DNA of 8,706 nt from an uncultured Eggerthellaceae bacterium (GTDB taxonomy: Bacteria > Actinomycetota > Coriobacteriia > Coriobacteriales > Eggerthellaceae). The position numbers were made by a program, and so were the translations under genes. The DNA is taken from the NCBI GenBank assembly GCA_910585565.1, contig CAJUFC010000147.1:1-8706 (forward strand), written 5' to 3'. The notes under the pieces were generated by a model that had not been told where the DNA came from, made no database searches, and saw nothing but the letters and a program-made list of their open reading frames with translations. Shown here piece after piece: positions 1 to 5,510 of the stretch. Within the stretch, counting starts at the first letter, position 1. Each line of letters starts with the position of its first letter.

Positions 1-591
1 AAGGACGTCACGTTCGGCTATGACGAGAAACGCCCGCTTTTCGAGGACGTCTCGCTGGCGATCGGCCCTCATGAGCGCGTCTCGCTGGCGGCGCCGTCGG
101 GCTGTGGCAAGACGACGCTGTGCCGTATCATGGCCGGCTATGTGTGCCCGCAGCGCGGCGCGGTCGTCGTGGAGGGGCACCCGCTGCCGCATCAGGGCGC
201 AAGTCCTGTGCAGATGGTCTTCCAGCATCCAGAGCTCGCGTTCGACCCGCGAGCGCGCATGCGGGCGTCTCTCGCAGAGGCAGGCCCCCTTGATGGGCGC
301 CTGCTTGAGGCCTTCGGCGTCCGGGACGCCTGGATGACGCGCTTTCCGCATGAGCTGTCTGGCGGCGAGCTCATGCGCTTTTGCATCGTGCGCGCCCTCA
401 TGGCACGTCCGCGCTACCTCATTTGCGACGAGATATCGACCATGCTCGACGCCATCACGCAGGCGCAGCTGTGGCATGCCGTCATCGACGAGGCCGCGCG
501 AGACGGCATCGGCATCGTATTCGTCTCCCATTCGTCAGCGCTCGTCGAGCGCATAGCGACGCGCGTCATCGCGCTGGCCGACCTCGTTTGA
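1..591 (+). CDS. ABC transporter ATP-binding protein, Opp/Dpp/Nik type (5'-truncated)
   Basis: The frame is open from base 1 to a TGA at 589-591, giving 196 visible residues; the start lies upstream of the window. All nucleotide-binding motifs are present in order: a Walker A (APSGCGKTT), a Q-loop in MVFQHPELAFDP, the signature LSGGE, Walker B ending in LICDE, a D-loop-like STMLDA and an H-loop VSHS. The MVFQ-P-LAFDP and LSGGELMRF patterns resemble the second ATPase of nickel and oligopeptide importers (NikE, OppF, DppF). The C-terminal oligopeptide-transporter extension of OppF/DppF is absent, so it is compact like NikE. It would power uptake at the cytoplasmic face of the membrane; permease and binding-protein genes are presumably upstream. 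The substrate cannot be told from this fragment. The first Walker A glycine is replaced by alanine. Confident on family, weak on substrate. Confidence 0.9.
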   Translation, partial: KDVTFGYDEKRPLFEDVSLAIGPHERVSLAAPSGCGKTTLCRIMAGYVCPQRGAVVVEGHPLPHQGASPVQMVFQHPELAFDPRARMRASLAEAGPLDGRLLEAFGVRDAWMTRFPHELSGGELMRFCIVRALMARPRYLICDEISTMLDAITQAQLWHAVIDEAARDGIGIVFVSHSSALVERIATRVIALADLV

Positions 592-624
592 GCGGCTGTT
601 TCCTGTCCTTGGGCTTACGAGAAC

Positions 625-644
625 GTGTCGGCTCGGTGTCGGCT
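625..644. repeat. Direct repeat GTGTCGGCT, 11-bp period
   Basis: GTGTCGGCT occurs at 625-633 and again, exactly, at 636-644, one helical turn apart. This arrangement is typical of tandem half-sites for OmpR-type regulators, but no regulator is assigned. It lies 118 bases upstream of the rubredoxin start in non-coding DNA. Confidence 0.45.
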
Positions 645-710
645 GGTGCTTGTGCGCCCCATCGCGATGTCGCCCGCGCTAGATTGGATGCCAGCAACGA
701 ATTGGACCGG

Positions 711-729
711 TGGCAGGCGACGGCTGCCA
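711..729. repeat. Inverted repeat TGGCAG-N7-CTGCCA
   Basis: Six-base perfect arms at 711-716 and 724-729 with a 7-base centre, 33 bases upstream of the rubredoxin ATG. It could be an operator or a small hairpin in the 5' leader. In GC-rich DNA a 6-bp arm can arise by chance, so confidence is low. Confidence 0.3.
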
Positions 730-761
730 GCCACGGAGCTCGTGATGAAAGCGAGGACGTC

Positions 762-926
762 ATGCAGAAGTACATATGCGAGGTTTGCGGCTGGATCTAT
801 GACCCGGCGATCGGGGATGCCGATGGCGGCATCGACCCGGGAACCCCGTTCGAGGAGATTCCGAACGACTGGCAGTGCCCGGTCTGCGGCGCCAAGAAAG
901 AAGACTTCGAGCCGTACGAGGAGTAG
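762..926 (+). CDS. Rubredoxin
   Basis: A 54-residue one-iron electron carrier. The four iron ligands are visible as C6-x2-C9 (CEVCG) and C39-x2-C42 (CPVCG), with the family's aromatic core (Y4, Y13, W38) and the GDADGGIDPGTPFEEIP segment between them. The length is that of classic small rubredoxins. The ATG at 762 is preceded by GAGG at 753-756 with a 5-base spacer; longer upstream starts in the same frame have no ribosome site and would add unrelated sequence. It acts in the cytoplasm, usually passing electrons to rubrerythrin, superoxide reductase or oxygen reductases. A rubrerythrin gene lies about 5.4 kb away beyond the Bce module, and the two probably act in one peroxide-detoxifying chain (inference). 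The next gene is convergent. Confidence 0.97.
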   Translation: MQKYICEVCGWIYDPAIGDADGGIDPGTPFEEIPNDWQCPVCGAKKEDFEPYEE

Positions 927-986
927 CCCCGCGCGTTTCCCTAGTTTCCCATGCGGAGCTTCCCGCTCCGATTCCTTCCCAAGGAG

Positions 987-1027
987 AAGGCCGCCTGACA
1001 AGCTGATACGGCTTATCAGGCGGCCTT
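987..1027. terminator. Bidirectional terminator hairpin between convergent genes
   Basis: Perfect 12-base arms AAGGCCGCCTGA (987-998) and TCAGGCGGCCTT (1016-1027) enclose a 17-base loop. It sits between the rubredoxin stop (926) and the permease stop (1063), where a shared terminator is expected. Neither side has a strong T-run, which weakens the case for classic intrinsic termination. An alternative stem, CTGATA (1003-1008) with TATCAG (1014-1019), competes with the main one. Confidence 0.7.
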
Positions 1028-1036
1028 CATAGCGCA

Positions 1037-1059
1037 TAGAACCGTCCCCTGTGTTCACA
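1037..1059. repeat. REP-like sequence fragment
   Basis: The stretch containing ACCGTCCCCTGTGTTCAC resembles, from memory, a dispersed palindromic-repeat family (reverse complement GTGAACAC-AGGGGACGGT) common in intergenic DNA of many anaerobic bacteria and sometimes linked to Y1/RAYT transposases. Only one copy and one arm is present here, ending a few bases from the permease stop. The assignment rests on recognition, not alignment. Confidence 0.3.
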
Positions 1060-1062
1060 TGG

Positions 1063-3249
1063 CTATGACTTGATGGACGTGCGTATGATGAGGCGGTTCG
1101 TGAGATAGGTGACGATCATGTACCCGCCGTAGATGACAGCCACGAGCACGACCGAGGCGGCGATGGGCTGGGCCGCACTGATGCCGAGCGCCGAGAGCAG
1201 GTTGTCGTTGAACACGCCGATAGCGCAGGCAGAGTGGCAGACCGCCAGCCCGAGCGGGGCCAAGAAGTAGACGAGGACCTGAATCAGCACCGAGCGTCCT
1301 AGCATGCGTGAGTCGCATCCCAGCTTGGACAGCAGTTGGTAGCGCGGCTCGGAGTCGGTCGCTTGCGACACCTGCTGGATGGCGAGCACGGCCGCCGTCG
1401 CGATGAGGAACACGAACCCGATATAGAGTGCCAGATACGAGATGAGCAGACGGAAGCCCTTGGCTTGGTCGACCATCTCCTCGCGCGTGATATAGCTCCA
1501 CAGCGGCCAATCCATCGACTTGAATGCGTAGTTGGTGGCACCCACGCCGCCCGTCGTGGCGGGTGGGAACGCCTCATGCAGCGCGCGCCCGAAGGCATCA
1601 TCGCCAACGGGACCTGGCTCGCGATAGCTCACGTTCAGCGTCGATGTGGTGGGCACCGAGCCGGCGCCTGCCATCGCTTCCACAACCGCATCGGGTACGA
1701 CGACGGTCGCAACTGTGGACAGCATGCTGCTATCCTCAAGTTGGGTGTCTTTCGCGTCGTTGTGGAGATGCAGCGTGTGTCCGAGGATGGTGAGCTCGGG
1801 CGAGGCCTCGATCAAGGCATCGATGAGGGGGTCAGTTATGTGGTTGTTGTTGACGAGCAGGTATTCGTCATCGGCGAGGGGTGCGCCTTGTTCGCCCTGC
1901 AGCTCGAGCTGTGCGTCGTACTGTGCCCGCGAGCACACGTTGATTTCATGCGCAAGGACCTCATCGGTGGAAACGCCGCTCCCGAAGGAGACCTCGCGCT
2001 CGCCAAGGAGGTCGGCATAGGTGAGGCCGGGCACTTCCCAGGCGTCGATCTGGCCGCTGGCAGCAACGACGTTGCCCCACTCTGGCACCGTGTCTGCGAG
2101 GTATGCCTCCATGTCCCAGCCATATTCTTGGCCGCGCGCATAGGCTTCGGGATACTTGGTCGCGCACGCCTCTCCGATGGCTTGGTAGGAGGCGGGGTCG
2201 TTGGCGTCTGCCTCGGATGCATCCACTGGAGAGGGAGCCATCATGGGATGCGCCTTGATGCTCGCGTCGTAGGGGTTGGCGCCATCGATGTCGCCAACGA
2301 ACACGCTGATGAGCCCCATGCCGATGGAAAACGTCGTGATGGCAAAGAAGAGCAGCACGCACACCATCCACAGCGACACGAATGCCGTGTTCACCTTGCT
2401 GGCGATCTGGCGCACCGTGAACGGCACGAGCCCGCGCAGGTACACGCCGCGCAGCCTCGTGAGCACGGCGATGGCGAACCCGGCCAGCGACCAGAAGAAC
2501 GCAAGCGTGCCGACGAGCATGAGCGCGGTTGCGATCCAGAAGTCGTTGTCGATCGTGACGAGGCCGTTTTTGGCCAGCTCGTAATAGGCGGCAGCGATGA
2601 GCGCCACTGCCGCCACGAAGACGACGAGGCACACCCAGGGGTTGCGCGTGATGACCTTTTCGTTGCGCGCGTTGGCGGACAGGAGCGTGATCAGCTTGAA
2701 GCGGTTGACCGTGATGACGTTGAACAGCGTCACGACCGCATAGATGACCGCGAAGCACACGAGCGTCATGACGAAGGCCTCGACAGAGAACACGAAGTTG
2801 TATTCGCTGAGCGTGATCTGGAACAGCGCTGCGGTGAAGAACGACAGCAGCTGCGAGAGGAAGAACCCAAGCGCGAGTCCCAGCGCCAGCGAGACGATGC
2901 CGACGAAGACCGTCTCGTACAGCACGATGCGCGAGATGGCGCCGGGGCTCATGCCCAGCGTGAGATAGACGCCGAACTCGTGCTTGCGTCGCCCGATCAG
3001 CATGCGGTTGGCGTACAGCACGAGAAAGCCCAGCACGGCTGCCACCACGACCGAGAACAGCGCGATGAATACCTTGGTGGAGTCGAAGAGCGTTGCGGTC
3101 GCCTCTGACTCCAGCTCGAACAACAGCCGCTGCGCTCCGATGGAGTTGAACGCGTAGAAGATCGCGACGCCGAAGAGCAGCGTCACGAAGTAGATGGCGT
3201 AATCGCGCACCGAGCGGCGCACGTTGCGCACGGCGAGCTTACATAGCAT
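1063..3249 (-). CDS. FtsX-like ABC transporter permease, BceB family
   Basis: A 728-residue membrane protein with the BceB/VraE layout. One helix is near residues 18-36 and three follow at about 61-80, 108-143 and 154-180. Three more lie at about 205-223, 236-263 and 289-318. A large external domain occupies about 319-598, followed by three helices at about 600-625, 653-680 and 695-717. The segment RRKHEFGVYLTLGMS after the second helix is the FtsX/MacB-like cytoplasmic signature. Such permeases detect and remove peptide antibiotics from lipid II-cycle intermediates and signal to a partner kinase. The ATG at 3249 is chosen because GGGGAGG lies 6 bases upstream and the protein then begins directly at the amphipathic start of the first helix; an in-frame ATG at 3399 only reads through the ATPase gene. 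It overlaps the ATPase stop by 11 nt. It is longer than typical BceB (about 650), the excess being in the external domain. Confidence 0.93.
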   Translation of the reverse strand: MLCKLAVRNVRRSVRDYAIYFVTLLFGVAIFYAFNSIGAQRLLFELESEATATLFDSTKVFIALFSVVVAAVLGFLVLYANRMLIGRRKHEFGVYLTLGMSPGAISRIVLYETVFVGIVSLALGLALGFFLSQLLSFFTAALFQITLSEYNFVFSVEAFVMTLVCFAVIYAVVTLFNVITVNRFKLITLLSANARNEKVITRNPWVCLVVFVAAVALIAAAYYELAKNGLVTIDNDFWIATALMLVGTLAFFWSLAGFAIAVLTRLRGVYLRGLVPFTVRQIASKVNTAFVSLWMVCVLLFFAITTFSIGMGLISVFVGDIDGANPYDASIKAHPMMAPSPVDASEADANDPASYQAIGEACATKYPEAYARGQEYGWDMEAYLADTVPEWGNVVAASGQIDAWEVPGLTYADLLGEREVSFGSGVSTDEVLAHEINVCSRAQYDAQLELQGEQGAPLADDEYLLVNNNHITDPLIDALIEASPELTILGHTLHLHNDAKDTQLEDSSMLSTVATVVVPDAVVEAMAGAGSVPTTSTLNVSYREPGPVGDDAFGRALHEAFPPATTGGVGATNYAFKSMDWPLWSYITREEMVDQAKGFRLLISYLALYIGFVFLIATAAVLAIQQVSQATDSEPRYQLLSKLGCDSRMLGRSVLIQVLVYFLAPLGLAVCHSACAIGVFNDNLLSALGISAAQPIAASVVLVAVIYGGYMIVTYLTNRLIIRTSIKS

Positions 3250-4099
3250 GGCCGGCCTCCCCACCAAGGAAGGCGATGACCTCCATGATGCTAGCGAAGA
3301 ACTCCTCGCGCGGCGCGCTGCCGCGCCGCAGCTCGTTGAACAGCAGGCCGTCTTTGATGAACAGCACGCGCCCGGTGAAGGAGGCGGCGTAGGCGTCATG
3401 GGTCACCATGAGGATGGTCGCCCCCATGTCGCGGCTCATCATCGTGAGCGTTTCCAGCATGATGGTGGCGTTGCGCGAGTCGAGGGCGCCGGTGGGCTCG
3501 TCGGCCAGGATGAGCTTGGGGTCGCCCACGATGGCGCGGGCGGCGGCCATGCGCTGGCGCTGGCCGCCCGACATCTGGACGGGGAACTTCTTCAGCGAGT
3601 CGGCCACGCCTAAGGTGCCTGCGACCGTGTCGACGAGCCCGGGGATGCGCGCAGGCGGCGTCTTCTTGATCGTGAGGGCGAGCGCTATATTCTCGTATCC
3701 GTTGAGCGTGTTCAAAAGGTTGGAGTCCTGGAAGACGAACCCCAGCTCGTCGCGGCGGAACTGCGCGAGCTTTCGGCGTGACAGCGTCGTGATGTCGGTG
3801 CCGTCGACGAGGATGCGTCCCGAGGTGGCGCGGTCGATGGTGGAGATGCAGTTCAAAAGCGTCGTCTTGCCCGAGCCGGACGGTCCCATGATGGCGACGA
3901 ACTCGCCTGGCGCCACGTCAAAGCTCACGCCGCTGAGCGCGTGCGTGACCGAGTCTCTCGTGCCGTAGGCCTTCTCGACGTTTTGGACCGAGAGGATGGG
4001 CGTGGTGGGAGTCGCATCGAAGCTGCTCTCGAGGTACTCGGGCGCGAGGGAGCCTTCCGGCATCATCGAGGGGTTAGGGTGTGCGAATATCTCAGGCAT
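3239..4099 (-). CDS. ABC transporter ATP-binding protein, BceA family
   Basis: A 286-residue ATPase of the MacB/LolD/BceA class. Motifs are Walker A GPSGSGKT (72-79), Q-loop Q124 in FVFQDSNLL, signature MSGGQRQR (from 176), Walker B LILADEP with D200/E201, and H-loop H234 in MVTHD. A dimer would drive the ten-span permease encoded next. About 34 residues precede the usual domain start (ILSVQNVEKAYG), a longer N-terminus than normal. The ATG at 4099 is nevertheless favoured: AAGGAAGG lies 9 bases upstream inside the preceding small gene, and the ATG overlaps that gene's stop by 8 nt. Its own stop overlaps the permease start, so the three genes are probably translationally coupled. Expected to be induced by the module's regulator. 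Family assignment is firm; the transported peptide is unknown. Confidence 0.95.
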   Translation of the reverse strand: MPEIFAHPNPSMMPEGSLAPEYLESSFDATPTTPILSVQNVEKAYGTRDSVTHALSGVSFDVAPGEFVAIMGPSGSGKTTLLNCISTIDRATSGRILVDGTDITTLSRRKLAQFRRDELGFVFQDSNLLNTLNGYENIALALTIKKTPPARIPGLVDTVAGTLGVADSLKKFPVQMSGGQRQRMAAARAIVGDPKLILADEPTGALDSRNATIMLETLTMMSRDMGATILMVTHDAYAASFTGRVLFIKDGLLFNELRRGSAPREEFFASIMEVIAFLGGEAGHAM

Positions 4100-4238
4100 G
4101 GTTGCGTACCTTCCTTTCGAGCTTGGGAGCTTGCGTGACGACGAGCGCGCCGATGCCGGTGACTGCCGTCACGAAGACGACTGCGCAGCCAACGGTCTTG
4201 AGCGTCGTTTTCAGAACATGTATGGCCATGCTGCCCAT
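4092..4238 (-). CDS. Small single-span membrane protein in the Bce operon (48 aa)
   Basis: An unannotated-size gene of 48 codons plus TGA. The protein has a short N-terminus (MGSMAIHVLKTT), one hydrophobic helix at about residues 13-34 (LKTVGCAVVFVTAVTGIGAL) and a basic tail (KLERKVRNHA); the positive tail suggests an external N-terminus and an internal C-terminus. The ATG at 4238 has AAAGGA 7 bases upstream; an in-frame Met4 is an alternative start. Its stop lies within the ATPase start (8-nt overlap) and it contains the ATPase ribosome site, which argues for a translated, coupled gene. No known family is recognised. Staphylococcal VraH, a small membrane protein of the VraDEH peptide-resistance transporter, is a functional precedent, but no sequence relationship is claimed. 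It could be a transporter subunit, a modulator of the kinase, or mainly a coupling device for the ATPase. Confidence 0.75.
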   Translation of the reverse strand: MGSMAIHVLKTTLKTVGCAVVFVTAVTGIGALVVTQAPKLERKVRNHA

Positions 4239-4268
4239 GAGTCATTCCTTTCGGTCGTTGAGGGCGAA

Positions 4269-4284
4269 GGACCCATATAGGTCC
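4269..4284. promoter_or_regulatory. Quasi-palindrome GGACC-N6-GGTCC, possible operator
   Basis: Perfect 5-base arms flank CATATA; because ATAT is itself symmetric, 7 of 8 half-site positions match. It lies 31-46 bases upstream of the small gene and covers the TATATG that could serve as -10 on the minus strand, as an operator or transcript-start hairpin would. Confidence 0.35.
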
Positions 4285-4299
4285 GGTGCATGGTGTCAT

Positions 4300-4317
4300 G
4301 ATGCCGCCTGAGGCATC
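4300..4317. repeat. Inverted repeat GATGCC-N6-GGCATC
   Basis: Six-base perfect arms (4300-4305 and 4312-4317) in the gap upstream of the small gene. There is no T-run on either side, so it is not a terminator; a protein-binding site is more likely. Confidence 0.35.
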
Positions 4318-4332
4318 CTGCGTGCCATCGAT

Positions 4333-4352
4333 TTGCCTTACGCTTGCTTACG
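4333..4352 (-). promoter_or_regulatory. Tandem CGTAAG repeat, candidate response-regulator box
   Basis: On the minus strand CGTAAG occurs twice with exactly 10-bp spacing (4352-4347 and 4342-4337), followed each time by an A/C/G-rich tetramer. OmpR/PhoB-class regulators commonly bind paired direct half-sites about one helical turn apart. The site is about 100 bases upstream of the small gene and 45 bases past the kinase stop. Binding by the neighbouring regulator is an inference. Confidence 0.45.
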
Positions 4353-4396
4353 AAACCGTCACCTTGCGAGCGGGGGCATGCAGGGCGAGGCATGCC

Positions 4397-5509
4397 TTAT
4401 ATGGGATCTGACGGCGCCTTCGTCTTGGCGGCGGCGAGGCGAAGCGTGCGTCGGTCATGGGGAAACGTCATCATGACGCGCGTGCCGGTGCCCTCTTCGC
4501 TGGCCAGCGTGATGCCGAGACCCATCCGCATTCCCATGAAAGCGACCAGGTACAGCCCCATGCCGGTGGCCGAGCCATGCTTGCGCCCGACTGCGCCAGT
4601 GAATCCGCGGTCAAAGACGCGCGGCACGTCGGCAGCCGGTATGCCGCAGCCGTCGTCGGCCACCTCAAGGGTCGTCTTCCCGGTGAGGCCTTCTTGCTCG
4701 GTCTGTCGCGCCGAGAAGCGGATGGTGGTCGCGTCGTACTTCGCGGAGTTCAGTATCAGCTGTGACACCATGAAGACCACCCAGCTCTCGTCGGCAAGCA
4801 CGGTCAGCTCTTCGTCGATGTCGAACTCGAGCGCGACGCTGCGCGCGACGAGCGTTCGCATGTTCGCCTTGCACGCCTTGCGCACGCAGGCCAAGACGTT
4901 CGTTTCGGAAATGAGGTAGTCGGCAGCCAGCGACGACATGCGTGACTTGTAGAGCGCCTGCTCCACCAGCGCCTCGATGCGCTCGATCTGCTCTTTGAGA
5001 ATGCTTGCGGGCTCGCCGTGCATGCTCGCCAGCGCCAGCTTCGACGCGGCGATCGGCGTTTTCACCTCATGGGTCCACAGCTCTGCGTACGTGCGCTCGG
5101 CGCGCATCTCCTCCTTGAGCTCGCCCAGCTCGAGGGAGCCTTGCGCCGAGAGCGCTTCTGCGATCCCGCGGGCGATGGCGCCCTCAAGCGTGGACGCCTC
5201 GTGCGTAAGGTCGCAGAAGAGCTCCATCCGATCGAGCGAGGCGGCGACCGCGGTGGCTTCGCGCCAGAACCGGCGCGCCCGCCAGTAGCGTATGGCGAGC
5301 GGGCATGTCACGCAGCTGGCCAGAAACAAGACGATGAACAGGATGGAGGTGAACGGCAGCCCCATCATGAAGAGGAAGAAGGCCGCACATCCGATGCTCG
5401 CTGCTGCCCACAGGACGGTTCCCAAGCGGTCTTTGAGGTACGAATGCGGCGTGAAGGCGGGAATGTCGGCGGCAGATGATGCCGACATTCGCAAGGATGC
5501 GTCGTCCAT
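4397..5509 (-). CDS. Intramembrane-sensing histidine kinase, BceS family
   Basis: A 370-residue kinase. Two helices at about residues 31-49 and 54-73 are joined by only a few residues (GLPFTS), so it has almost no external sensor domain; BceS-like kinases instead take the signal from their transporter. The H-box is ELWTHEVKTPIAA with phospho-acceptor H147, the N-box is QLILNSAKY (N254), and the ATP lid shows DDGCGIP, VFDRGFTG and TGMGLYL, all closely BceS-like. Start choice is uncertain: the ATG at 5509 follows the regulator's TGA after one base, and ATG 5521 overlaps it; AAGGA upstream is too close to one and rather far from the other, so coupling to the regulator is likely. ATG 5488 and the upstream ATG 5575 are other options. 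A perfect 10-bp inverted repeat lies just inside the reading frame. Confidence 0.92.
   Translation of the reverse strand: MDDASLRMSASSAADIPAFTPHSYLKDRLGTVLWAAASIGCAAFFLFMMGLPFTSILFIVLFLASCVTCPLAIRYWRARRFWREATAVAASLDRMELFCDLTHEASTLEGAIARGIAEALSAQGSLELGELKEEMRAERTYAELWTHEVKTPIAASKLALASMHGEPASILKEQIERIEALVEQALYKSRMSSLAADYLISETNVLACVRKACKANMRTLVARSVALEFDIDEELTVLADESWVVFMVSQLILNSAKYDATTIRFSARQTEQEGLTGKTTLEVADDGCGIPAADVPRVFDRGFTGAVGRKHGSATGMGLYLVAFMGMRMGLGITLASEEGTGTRVMMTFPHDRRTLRLAAAKTKAPSDPI
5461..5490. repeat. Perfect 10-bp inverted repeat at the kinase 5' end
   Basis: GAATGTCGGC (5461-5470) and GCCGACATTC (5481-5490) are exact reverse complements around a 10-base loop, inside the kinase coding sequence about 20 bases after the ATG at 5509. 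In the mRNA this makes a strong hairpin within the initiation footprint. There is no T-run, so it is not an intrinsic terminator. Confidence 0.6.
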
Positions 5510-5510
5510 G

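Larger units (their letters stand above)
592..761. other. Intergenic region upstream of rubredoxin
   Basis: About 170 bases with no convincing gene. One frame stays open across it into the rubredoxin, but that stretch has no recognisable protein signature and no ribosome site, so it is not called. It contains a 9-bp direct repeat with an 11-bp period (625-633 and 636-644) and a TGGCAG-N7-CTGCCA inverted repeat (711-729). A weak -10-like TAGATT occurs near 680 without a good -35. No terminator with a T-run follows the ABC ATPase, so rubredoxin may be read through from it. Confidence 0.5.
4239..4396 (-). promoter_or_regulatory. Regulatory gap upstream of the small-protein/ABC operon
   Basis: A 158-base space between the kinase stop and the small gene start, the expected place for the promoter controlled by the response regulator. 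It holds a direct repeat (4333-4352), an inverted repeat GATGCC-N6-GGCATC (4300-4317), a quasi-palindrome GGACC-N6-GGTCC (4269-4284) and several GGCAT/ATGCC boxes (4312, 4375, 4389). A -35-like ATGACA (4299-4294, minus strand) and a TATATG (4279-4274) are only 14 bases apart, so the exact promoter is uncertain. No T-run terminator follows the kinase, so read-through from it is possible. Confidence 0.55.

Noticed and set aside
381..761. Long N-terminal extension of the rubredoxin frame
   Set aside because: The frame is open but overlaps the ABC ATPase in another frame, has no recognisable protein content, and the ATG at 762 has a good ribosome site and yields a standard-length rubredoxin.
1336..3108. 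A 590-codon open frame on the plus strand opposite the permease
   Set aside because: Its translation is rich in Arg, His, Glu and Asp with no domain, and it is the antisense shadow of a well-supported membrane protein in GC-rich DNA.
3310..3329. 8-bp GC-only hairpin GCGGCGCG-N4-CGCGCCGC inside the ATPase gene
   Set aside because: Made only of G and C in a run of Arg/Gly/Ala codons, without a T-run; easily explained by base composition, though it lies shortly before the permease start.
3250..3399. Extended permease start at 3399
   Set aside because: The extra 50 residues are an out-of-frame reading of the ATPase gene, and the ATG at 3249 has a strong ribosome site.
4063..4299. 78-codon minus-strand frame overlapping the small membrane protein
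   Set aside because: Its translation is Arg/His-rich with no hydrophobic or domain signal, and it runs out of frame with the small gene, which has the better ribosome site and coupling to the ATPase.
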